A stretch of DNA of 64,000 nucleotides. Source: Peredibacter sp045999315 (GTDB taxonomy: Bacteria > Bdellovibrionota > Bacteriovoracia > Bacteriovoracales > Bacteriovoracaceae). How positions within the stretch are numbered: the first letter of the stretch is position 1; each line of letters starts with the position of its first letter. Both the position numbers and the translations under genes were made by a program. The notes beneath the pieces are model-generated. The model saw nothing but the letters and a program-made list of their open reading frames with translations, made no database searches and was not told the DNA's origin. Shown here in pieces: positions 1 to 6,855 of this stretch. Location: assembly GCF_045999315.1 (NCBI RefSeq), contig NZ_CP174607.1, forward strand, positions 62,001 to 126,000. Reading direction: 5' to 3'.

Positions 1-430
1 TCATCGTCTGAAGATAAATAAGGTTCGAAGAAAAAGTCGAAACATAGTCTTCAATATACTTCTGCTCATTCGGAGAGATGCGGATGAACTCCAAACCAAA
101 ACGAGAGCGAAAAATATTATCAAGATTCTTCGAAAGCTCCTCACGCCTTACCATCCGGGCCTTGGCGCGGATCACATGACGGGTAAAAAGCTCCTTAGAA
201 AACGTCTGCATCTTTAAAATTGAGAAGTTTTTGAGTGCCGGAAGCTGAGGCAGAGAAAGCATCAAAGGCACTTCATCGGTCTCAGGAAAGCTTGGAAGTT
301 CATCTAAAAGAATCCCTCCCTCTGAGATATTCAGGGCGTGCGCTTTTAGCACATAAGAGCCATCAGCGTAGAGCACACTCTCCTTAAAAGGGGCCCGTAA
401 ATGCCTACGCTGATAGCTCTTCTTTATCAT
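1..430 (-). CDS. PilZ-domain protein (C-terminus cut by window edge)
   Basis: About 143 codons are visible and no stop is reached before the window edge. The N-terminus carries the two PilZ signatures: an RxxxR box (RRHLR, residues 8-12) followed by NISEGG, a variant of the [D/N]xSxxG box. PilZ domains bind cyclic di-GMP, so a c-di-GMP-responsive effector is likely; binding itself is inferred from the motifs. The ATG at 430 overlaps the TGA of the upstream phoH gene by four bases (ATGA), so the two are probably translated in a coupled fashion. The rest of the visible protein is hydrophilic with no clear second domain. Confidence 0.75.
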   Translation of the reverse strand, partial: MIKKSYQRRHLRAPFKESVLYADGSYVLKAHALNISEGGILLDELPSFPETDEVPLMLSLPQLPALKNFSILKMQTFSKELFTRHVIRAKARMVRREELSKNLDNIFRSRFGLEFIRISPNEQKYIEDYVSTFSSNLIYLQTM

Positions 431-1746
431 AATAACTTAGAAGCAATTTCCGAAAGCGGCGAACGTTCACCCACAGAAAGTTTCACGTGAGCAACAATTT
501 CTTCACCTTTCAATTTATCAATTGTGTAAACCAGACCGTTGTTAAGTGAATCAAGGTATGGGTTATCAATCTGTTCAGAGTCACCTGTCAGAACGATCTT
601 CGTTCCTTCACCAGCACGAGTGATAATCGTTTTAATCTCATGCGGAGTTAAGTTTTGAGACTCGTCCACGATCATGTACTGCTGTGGAAGAGAGCGACCA
701 CGGATATAAGTCAGGGGCTCAACGTGAAGAAGGCCTTGGTTGATCAACTCATCCCAAGTCGTCATTTCATTGCGAGCACGCTGATTACCGAAAAGGAAAT
801 CAATGTTATCGAAAATTGGCTGCATCCAAGGACCAAGTTTTTCATTGATGTCACCTGGAAGGAAACCAAGGTCACGGCCCATGGGAACGATCGGACGCGA
901 AACAAGAACACGTGAATAGTTCTGCTTTGTGATCGCACATTCAAGACCTGCAGCGATGGCAAGAAGGGTCTTACCTGTACCGGCCTTACCAACCAGAGAC
1001 ACAAGGTTGATCTCGTTATTTAAAAGAGCATCAAGCGCGAACTGCTGTTCGATGTTCTTCGGGTGAATGCCCCAAACGCCCTCTTTTGGCTTAATCAGAG
1101 GAACAATTCCACCTTTCTTAGCGTGGAAACGTCCAAGGACCTTCTTGAAAGGATTATTTTTATCTACCAGAATGAGGTATTCATTCGGATAAATGCTTGG
1201 GATATCACCTGGCTCGAGCTTTAAGAATCTTTCTTTTTCGAATTCTTCAATCTTCTCGATATCGAACGGAACTTGTCTCTGACCAGAGTAAAGTTCATCA
1301 ACTGTTACGTCAGTTGTTTCATAGTCCTCTGCGTGAATATTAACGGCATCCGATTTAATACGAAGGTTAATGTCTTTCGTAATGAGGGTAACGTTCTCGC
1401 CCGCTTCTTTAAGATTAAGGGCCGAGGCCAGAATGATGTTGTCATTCAAATCCAGCTTTAAACCAGATCCGGCATTACCTTTATATTCCTTAGAAACAGA
1501 AATTTGAAGTGTACCACCATGCTCAAGAGTGACCCCTTTAAACAAAGAGCCCTCAGTTCTGAAGCCATCAATCAAACGAGAAAAATAACGGGCGTTACGA
1601 CCGTTTTCGTTCTGATCTTTTTTGAAACGATCTAGTTCTTCAATGACTGTGAGTGGGATGAATACTTTGTTGTTAGGGCCGAATTTGTTAATAGCTAGGG
1701 GATCAAGTAACAGGACGTTAGTGTCCAGAATGAACGTTTTATTCAA
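427..1746 (-). CDS. PIN domain + PhoH-type ATPase
   Basis: 439 residues. An N-terminal PIN nuclease-like domain (about 1-150) has the acidic positions D8, E36/E37 and D102 in their usual settings (FILDTNVLL, VIEELDRFK, LNDNIILA). The C-terminal PhoH P-loop domain has Walker A GKAGTGKT at 253-260 and a VDESQNLTPHE Walker B region. This is the YlaK-like architecture, thought to be an RNA-acting ATPase/ribonuclease; the substrate is not known. The start is TTG at 1746, preceded by GGAGGA at good spacing. It is followed by a PilZ gene with an ATGA overlap. PhoB-type phosphate control cannot be judged from the sequence. Confidence 0.9.
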   Translation of the reverse strand: MNKTFILDTNVLLLDPLAINKFGPNNKVFIPLTVIEELDRFKKDQNENGRNARYFSRLIDGFRTEGSLFKGVTLEHGGTLQISVSKEYKGNAGSGLKLDLNDNIILASALNLKEAGENVTLITKDINLRIKSDAVNIHAEDYETTDVTVDELYSGQRQVPFDIEKIEEFEKERFLKLEPGDIPSIYPNEYLILVDKNNPFKKVLGRFHAKKGGIVPLIKPKEGVWGIHPKNIEQQFALDALLNNEINLVSLVGKAGTGKTLLAIAAGLECAITKQNYSRVLVSRPIVPMGRDLGFLPGDINEKLGPWMQPIFDNIDFLFGNQRARNEMTTWDELINQGLLHVEPLTYIRGRSLPQQYMIVDESQNLTPHEIKTIITRAGEGTKIVLTGDSEQIDNPYLDSLNNGLVYTIDKLKGEEIVAHVKLSVGERSPLSEIASKLL

Positions 1747-1795
1747 AGTAGTCCTCCAATCCGTGGGGGTGTGTGCTTGAATTTAGGATAAAAAA

Positions 1796-2911
1796 TTAAG
1801 CATCGAATGAAAAGTCGAATAATGAGAGATATAGAACGAATCTGCGAGATTTAATCTGTTTGTACTTAGATCCAAGTTCCATGTCATAAAAACCGGCAGT
1901 TACTTTCATAAAGGCCAGATCGAGCGAGGCTCCATAGCTGTAATAGCCGCTATTCATCCCCGCCATTACCGAGAGTCCCGGAACTCCGACCTCAGCACCG
2001 AATCGGAGGCGCTTCCCAAAGTCCATCTCCTCATTAAGAGCTCTGACGTCCGCGGAAAGGATATAGTGAAACAATTTAAAGTCCTGACCGGCAGCAAGGC
2101 CAATATTAAATTGATCACGAATGTCCGCTACCTGTAGGTTATCAGGGTGACTCTGTTCTTTAAAATTAGTTCCCGTAATGTCCAAGGCCACAAGGCTGGC
2201 GACAAATTGGGAATTTCCTCGGCGAACCACATGCTCTAGGCCCGCATCAAAACCAAAACCGACACCCTTCACTCTTCCCAAGGTCTTTAAAACTTTCTCA
2301 AGCTCATCCTGACCTAAAGAATCAAGTACTACCGGGCCCGCTAAGGCAAGAGTGTCTCTTACGCCCGTTCGCTCCAGGTATTTTGCACTAACTCCCAATG
2401 AGGTTTGAGAACCTTGAGAATTTTTGCGGCTTAATCGTCCTAGGCCAATCGGAATTCCAATTCCCATCATCACTCCTCGATCTGAACGAAGATCGAGATC
2501 TAGCATCGGATGAGAACGGTTTCTTAAAAGAACATCATAACTTTCATTGGCCAGAAATGTGACGCCCACATTGAAAAGCTTAAATCCAGGCGCAATACCA
2601 GCAGAAGCATGGGCCGGATAATCCATTAGAACTTTGGAAGCACCAACCGGTTCGTCCGGAAAATCTTTGAAACGATCCATATCATTTAAGATATTTGTTC
2701 CGTGGAATTGTGGGTTCACGGGATTAAGAGTGAAGTCTCTTTTATGACGAGCAAGTGCCGCTGGATTATAGAAAAGTGTGAATTCATCATCATTAACGGC
2801 AGTGAATGCATCTCCCATTAAAAGTCCACGAGGCGATCGCATCGTATAAGGTGTATCGAATGCGAAAGCAGTCGAAGCAAATAAAGTGAGAGAGAAAAGC
2901 CACCACTTCAT
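1796..2911 (-). CDS. Predicted outer-membrane beta-barrel protein
   Basis: 371 residues with a clear Sec signal peptide (MKWWLFSLTLFASTAFA, cleavage near residue 17). The mature start (DTPYTMRSPRGLLMGDAFTAVNDDEFTLFYNPAALA) resembles the PorV/FadL-like and UPF0164 families, in which a barrel begins with a G-x-A-(F/Y)-x-A-x-x-D-x-x-A-x-x-x-NPA(A/G)L pattern. The remainder alternates hydrophobic and polar residues with many Gly, and ends in ...FDFSFDA. It overlaps the upstream lipoprotein gene by four bases (ATGA), so the two probably form an envelope pair. The cargo or partner is unknown. Confidence 0.75.
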   Translation of the reverse strand: MKWWLFSLTLFASTAFAFDTPYTMRSPRGLLMGDAFTAVNDDEFTLFYNPAALARHKRDFTLNPVNPQFHGTNILNDMDRFKDFPDEPVGASKVLMDYPAHASAGIAPGFKLFNVGVTFLANESYDVLLRNRSHPMLDLDLRSDRGVMMGIGIPIGLGRLSRKNSQGSQTSLGVSAKYLERTGVRDTLALAGPVVLDSLGQDELEKVLKTLGRVKGVGFGFDAGLEHVVRRGNSQFVASLVALDITGTNFKEQSHPDNLQVADIRDQFNIGLAAGQDFKLFHYILSADVRALNEEMDFGKRLRFGAEVGVPGLSVMAGMNSGYYSYGASLDLAFMKVTAGFYDMELGSKYKQIKSRRFVLYLSLFDFSFDA

Positions 2912-3852
2912 TGAAGGCCCGTTTCAAACACCAGGGAATAAAGATATTCCATGTCGTCTAAGTTAGAAGCGGTATCCATGGCCGTCTCACATTCAGATTG
3001 AGACGTCATATTGATTAATGTTCCAAGTCCGGCAGCAACGGCCGCGGTCTTGAAAGTACTCACTTGCGTAGAAATGTCCTCTAGTTTTGCCAGCTCACTA
3101 CTTCCACTTAAATCCAAATTATCTAAAATATCGAGAATGTTTGTGACCAACATTAGACCTTCACACAGTCTACGTTTTGTATTCGGTAAATCTGCGACGG
3201 CAAAAGATAAATCCGGGTGTCCGTCATTATTGGTAGTACAGGCCCCGGTGACGGCACTTGCGACCACTGTTTGTGCACGTGCATCGGTATAATTGATGAA
3301 GCATGAATTAGTATTTGTTCCTGCCCCTTTAACTCCCGTTGCATCAACGTTCCCATAGAAATTTAAAAACTTTCCAAGGTTAACCACGTTGAGCATGAGG
3401 GCCTGAACACTCATGTCACCTGCTTTACGTGAACCAAATTTAGTCACGCGTGCATCGTGTGTGACTGTTGTAGTTGTTCCTAAAATGGTGTTGATTCCAT
3501 TTCTTATGGCGACATACTCATCTGAATCTGCAGTGATCTCAGTAGAGAGACTCATGCTTGCGATTGATTTCATGATATCCGCTGGAGTACCAGTTGATAG
3601 ACCACTTAACTCATTGGCGATGAAATCCACTTCATCGTAATTTGCCAGACAAGCATAAGCAGATGCCAGAACCTGAATATAGATTGGGTTCGTTGAGTCA
3701 CTTGCCTCAAGAAGAACCTTAAGGGCCTCTTCGCATTCACCAGAAGACAAATGGGAAAGGGCCACATCAATGGCCTCGGCCGTTTTTTCTTCAGGCTTCT
3801 GAGCACAACTGGTAAGAACAAAAAGTATAAAAATGATGAAAAGTGAGCGCAC
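2908..3852 (-). CDS. Lipoprotein of unknown function, TPR-like N-terminus
   Basis: 314 residues from a GTG start at 3852 with AGGGGG about five bases upstream. A lipoprotein signal ends in LTSC, with Cys16 as the lipidation site. Residues about 25-85 look like a pair of TPR helices (SGECEEALKVLLEAS, IQVLASAYACLANYDE). The rest is Thr/Ala-rich with a few scattered Cys. It overlaps the barrel-protein gene at its 3' end and probably works with it, for example as a periplasmic-side partner. No known family was recognised. Confidence 0.7.
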   Translation of the reverse strand: MRSLFIIFILFVLTSCAQKPEEKTAEAIDVALSHLSSGECEEALKVLLEASDSTNPIYIQVLASAYACLANYDEVDFIANELSGLSTGTPADIMKSIASMSLSTEITADSDEYVAIRNGINTILGTTTTVTHDARVTKFGSRKAGDMSVQALMLNVVNLGKFLNFYGNVDATGVKGAGTNTNSCFINYTDARAQTVVASAVTGACTTNNDGHPDLSFAVADLPNTKRRLCEGLMLVTNILDILDNLDLSGSSELAKLEDISTQVSTFKTAAVAAGLGTLINMTSQSECETAMDTASNLDDMEYLYSLVFETGLQ

Positions 3853-3868
3853 GTTTCCCCCTAAATAA

Positions 3869-3874
3869 ATTATA
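3869..3874 (-). promoter_or_regulatory. Probable -10 box for the lipoprotein/barrel operon
   Basis: The minus strand reads TATAAT here, 17 bases before the GTG start of the lipoprotein gene. The -35 region at the usual distance (TATGGG) is poor, so this would be a weak or activated promoter. It lies just downstream of a terminator-like hairpin, which makes it the natural start of a separate transcript. Confidence 0.4.
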
Positions 3875-3884
3875 AACCAGAGGG

Positions 3885-3907
3885 AAAATGGCCCATATAC
3901 CGGGCCA
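3885..3907 (-). terminator. Rho-independent terminator after the aminotransferase gene
   Basis: On the minus strand a TGGCCC/GGGCCA stem with a seven-base loop is followed directly by TTTT. It lies 14 bases past the aminotransferase stop codon. It separates the rsmD-coaD-aminotransferase run from the downstream lipoprotein/barrel operon. Confidence 0.5.
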
Positions 3908-3920
3908 AAAGTGCCAGCTT

Positions 3921-5135
3921 TTAGAACTTGTTTAAATACCTGACGATTTTAGTAATGGCCTCTTGAAAAGGCACTTCTTCAATAACCAGCGATATCCTTG
4001 CGGTATTTGGAATTCCAAAATCAACACCAGGAACGACGGTGATTCCTTCATTGTTTAGAAGCTCGTCAGCGATTTGATAAGAATAATCTTCCTCACCATC
4101 GAAGCGCTTAAACATTGGAGTACGAGTGAAGTCGATCATGAAGTAAAAGGCCGAGGTTGATTGATACCAACAGTGGCCCAGATTAGCTTCACGGAACTTC
4201 TCTCTTAAAGTCGCCGCATTGGTACGGATGTGATTTTTAACGGGAGTTAAAAAACTCTCTAAGAAATGGAGATCAAAATCCAATAGCGCTCTTTGAACAA
4301 GGCTGTTTGGTCCTGAGGTCGTTTGCCCTTGAATTCTTCCCATCGCTTGAACAACATCCGCCGGAGCAATGGCCCATCCAAGACGAAGACCTGTTGAGGC
4401 CAGGGTCTTTGAGATTGCGTGCACGACAATTGTCCGCTCTAAAAGCGAGCGATCAAATTGATAGAAGTATGTTGGTTTTGGATCAAAGTAACTAATATCA
4501 GCGTAGACCTCATCTGAGATCGCGACCACATGCGGATTCCCTTTTAGAAGTTCCGCGAATTCTCTCATCCATGCTTCTGAATAATGAACACCTGAAGGGT
4601 TATTCGGGCTATTCACAATAATGGCCTTGGTCTTAGGAGAAATGATCTTTCTAATGTCTTCAATTGCAGGAACGAAGGCATCAAAAACATTCGACTTCAC
4701 CACCATCGGAACTCCACCCCAGAATTTAATCATCTCTGGATATGAGACCCAATAAGGTGCCAGAAGAATCACTTCATCACCCGGATCAATAATGGCGCCC
4801 AAGGCATTGTAGAGAGAGTGCTTAGAACCATTACTCACAATCACATCCATATCGTTTTCAACTGTTTCAAGTTGAAGGCGACGAGTGTCTGTGAAAAGTT
4901 TCAGAAGTTTTTTTCTGAGGGCCGGAAATCCGGCGGAAGGAGAATATTGATAACTTTTAAGAAAATTTAATTGATGATGGATCTTTTCAATAAACTCAGA
5001 GACGGGCTTAATCGGTAACTGACCACCTGAAAGATTGTAGATGACTTTCCCCTCTTCTGTGAGCTGGATCGCCTTCTCATTGAGCTTCATGGTGATACTG
5101 TCTGAAATACCTTTGACTCTGGAACTTAAAAGCAT
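3921..5135 (-). CDS. Class I/II PLP-dependent aminotransferase
   Basis: 404 residues. Fold-type I aminotransferase of the aspartate/aromatic group: NSPNNPSG at 175-182, DEVY at 208-211 and the PLP lysine K243 in ISKTLASTGLRLGW. The C-terminal DFGIPNTARISLV contains the Arg that binds the substrate carboxylate. The usual reaction is transfer of an amino group between an amino acid and a 2-oxo acid; aspartate is the likeliest donor, but substrate cannot be read with certainty. It sits three bases after coaD and is presumably co-transcribed with it and rsmD. Confidence 0.85.
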   Translation of the reverse strand: MLLSSRVKGISDSITMKLNEKAIQLTEEGKVIYNLSGGQLPIKPVSEFIEKIHHQLNFLKSYQYSPSAGFPALRKKLLKLFTDTRRLQLETVENDMDVIVSNGSKHSLYNALGAIIDPGDEVILLAPYWVSYPEMIKFWGGVPMVVKSNVFDAFVPAIEDIRKIISPKTKAIIVNSPNNPSGVHYSEAWMREFAELLKGNPHVVAISDEVYADISYFDPKPTYFYQFDRSLLERTIVVHAISKTLASTGLRLGWAIAPADVVQAMGRIQGQTTSGPNSLVQRALLDFDLHFLESFLTPVKNHIRTNAATLREKFREANLGHCWYQSTSAFYFMIDFTRTPMFKRFDGEEDYSYQIADELLNNEGITVVPGVDFGIPNTARISLVIEEVPFQEAITKIVRYLNKF

Positions 5136-5138
5136 CGA

Positions 5139-5621
5139 CTAACCTTTTATCTTCTTCATTTCTTCGTGAACCAGAGGCGGAACAAACGAAGTAATGTCTC
5201 CATTATGATTATAAACTTCTTTCACCAGGGAGCTTGAAATGTAGTAAAGCTTCTCACTGGTCATGAGGAAAACCGTATCGCAATCAGGATTGATTTTACG
5301 GTTCATTGAGGCCATTTGAAATTCAATCTCAAAGTCTCCCGTAGGACGAAGGCCTCTTACGATAGAGCCGATTTTATTTTGGCGAGCGTACTCAACAATC
5401 AGTCCCCCCCAACTGTCCACTTTCACTTTCGGTTCATGCGCGAAAAGTTTTTTCAGAACATTCACGCGCTGTTCACTACTCATGAATGGTTTTTTATTGG
5501 GAGATACAGCAACGAGAACGACGATCTCATCAAAAATTTTGATGGCCCGTTGAACGATGTCGAGGTGACCGTTAGTAAATGGGTCGAAAGTACCGGCGTA
5601 CAACGCACGTTTCTTTTCCAA
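5139..5621 (-). CDS. coaD: Phosphopantetheine adenylyltransferase
   Basis: 160 residues, the normal CoaD length. It has the nucleotidyltransferase signature GTFDPFTNGH (10-19), the conserved VRGLRPTGDFEIEFQMASMNR segment and YISSSLVKEV near the end. It joins ATP to 4'-phosphopantetheine to give dephospho-CoA, the penultimate step of CoA synthesis. The start is TTG at 5621 with AAGGA eight bases upstream; an in-frame ATG is lacking. It lies between rsmD and an aminotransferase, and the rsmD-coaD pairing is a very common bacterial neighbourhood. Confidence 0.95.
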   Translation of the reverse strand: MEKKRALYAGTFDPFTNGHLDIVQRAIKIFDEIVVLVAVSPNKKPFMSSEQRVNVLKKLFAHEPKVKVDSWGGLIVEYARQNKIGSIVRGLRPTGDFEIEFQMASMNRKINPDCDTVFLMTSEKLYYISSSLVKEVYNHNGDITSFVPPLVHEEMKKIKG

Positions 5622-5658
5622 GTGGAAATCCTTTGGAGATTAAACTATAGGTTTAATC

Positions 5659-6240
5659 TTATACCAATTTGCCGACGACGACAAAATGATCGCCCTGTTC
5701 CACTTTTTTAATAACCGATTGGAATGCTCCCGTGACGAGATCGATCTTTGGTCCCTTGAGACGATCGGACTCCACCCACACTTCGCCCTGGAAGTTCATC
5801 TCTTTTAAGATCTTCAGAACATCAAAGTAAAGAGCATGGTTTTCATAGGGAGGATCGAAGAAAAGAATGACGTTTTCTGTTTCCGGTAACTGATACTGAA
5901 GCTCTTTTTGGACCCAATTTTTTGCGTCCAAATTAGTCACTGTGATCATGTCCGGTTCAAACTTAAAGGCCTTTTCAAGATTGGCCTTGTTATCTTTCAG
6001 GGTAAGAAATGCCCCTCTCATCGAATCATTCACAAACACTTTTTGTGAACCACGTGAAAGTGCCTCATAGCCCATGGCCCCTGAGCCCGCACAAAGATCC
6101 ACGAATATGTATTCGTCCATGTGTTGGCGCCAGTCGAAAAGTTTACGTTTAATGAGAACGGAAGTTGGCCGGGTGGAATCGGCCTTAGGAGTTGCCAAAG
6201 GATATCCTCTGGCAATTCCACCTAAGATCTTTATAGACAT
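5659..6240 (-). CDS. rsmD: 16S rRNA (guanine966-N2)-methyltransferase
   Basis: 193 residues. The Rossmann methyltransferase has SAM motif I VDLCAGSGAMG (47-57) and the catalytic DPPY (129-132). The N-terminal ILGGIARGYPLATP...TRPTSVLIKRKLF is the characteristic RsmD opening (normally GxxRGRxL...RPTxDrvREalF), although the usual REALF is changed to KRKLF. It methylates G966 in 16S rRNA. The ATG follows the upstream 137-residue gene by three bases. Confidence 0.93.
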   Translation of the reverse strand: MSIKILGGIARGYPLATPKADSTRPTSVLIKRKLFDWRQHMDEYIFVDLCAGSGAMGYEALSRGSQKVFVNDSMRGAFLTLKDNKANLEKAFKFEPDMITVTNLDAKNWVQKELQYQLPETENVILFFDPPYENHALYFDVLKILKEMNFQGEVWVESDRLKGPKIDLVTGAFQSVIKKVEQGDHFVVVGKLV

Positions 6241-6243
6241 TGA

Positions 6244-6657
6244 TTAAGCAGCTTTTTTACGAGAAGTAGTTTCGGCAGATACTGGCACAGTAAATTTCAT
6301 ACCGCCATCCATTTCGATGTTGAGACCCGTTTCTGTTACTTCCAGACAAACGACTTTGCCACCGATATCGAACTGCAGTTCAAGCGAAAGATTGCCCTGA
6401 ACTTTAAAACTCATTGATGTAGCGGCCGGGGCCGAAGCTTGTTGAACTGGAGCTGCTTTTGGCGCGGCCCTCTTTGTTTCTAAAGAAACCGGAGCAGGTG
6501 CAGCAACCGGAACGGATTCTTTTTCATCCATATGGGCGAGTTCTTCCAGTACCGACGAAGTTGCATGAACTTCTTCTTCCCCTGAAAAATCCTCTTCTAA
6601 GGCTTCAATTTCTTTCATGATGTCTGAAAGCTCTTGGTCGTTGAAGCTTTTATCCAT
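6244..6657 (-). CDS. Small acidic protein of unknown function
   Basis: 137 residues, not recognised. The N-terminal third is very acidic (IMKEIEALEEDFSGEEE) and probably helical. The middle is a flexible Ala/Pro/Val linker. Residues about 80-130 form a compact block (NLSLELQFDIGGKVVCLEVTETGL) that looks like a small beta domain. It has no signal peptide, so it is probably cytoplasmic. It heads the rsmD-coaD-aminotransferase run and has its own TATAAT upstream. Confidence 0.7.
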   Translation of the reverse strand: MDKSFNDQELSDIMKEIEALEEDFSGEEEVHATSSVLEELAHMDEKESVPVAAPAPVSLETKRAAPKAAPVQQASAPAATSMSFKVQGNLSLELQFDIGGKVVCLEVTETGLNIEMDGGMKFTVPVSAETTSRKKAA

Positions 6658-6686
6658 ATCTCACTCCCGTAAGTGTAATTTATTTA

Positions 6687-6692
6687 ATTATA
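6687..6692 (-). promoter_or_regulatory. Consensus -10 box upstream of the acidic-protein/rsmD operon
   Basis: TATAAT on the minus strand, 29 bases before the ATG of the 137-residue gene. The matching -35 region (GTGCCG at 17-base spacing) is weak. It is divergent from the promoter of the 944-residue gene. Confidence 0.45.
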
Positions 6693-6719
6693 AAGCTCAC
6701 TTACCTATTCGGCACATTG

Positions 6720-6754
6720 CGACTAAACTTTAGGAAAATCGTCTTTTTTAGTCG
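6720..6754. repeat. Inverted repeat between two divergent promoters
   Basis: The arms CGACTAAA and TTTAGTCG are perfect eight-base complements, separated by 19 bases. The plus strand continues with TCTTTTTT. The repeat lies between the minus-strand -10 at 6687 and the plus-strand -35 at 6764, so it could be an operator or a terminator-like hairpin. There is no plus-strand gene just upstream that would need a terminator. Confidence 0.4.
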
Positions 6755-6763
6755 TCTTTTTTC

Positions 6764-6792
6764 ATGACAAAAACACTGGGATAACCCATAAT
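6764..6792 (+). promoter_or_regulatory. Sigma-70-type promoter for the 944-residue gene and dtd
   Basis: -35 ATGACA (5/6 match) and -10 CATAAT (5/6 match) are separated by exactly 17 bases. The predicted transcript would start near 6799 and give a leader of about 57 bases before the TTG start at 6856. Confidence 0.55.
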
Positions 6793-6855
6793 CTTCTCTC
6801 CCATTTAATTAATGTTTTCAATAGTTTTGCTTTACTGGACAGGAGTTTAGTCCCT

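Noticed and set aside
5316..5711. 131-residue plus-strand frame across coaD/rsmD
   Set aside because: Antisense to two well-supported enzymes with intact motifs; no independent signal.
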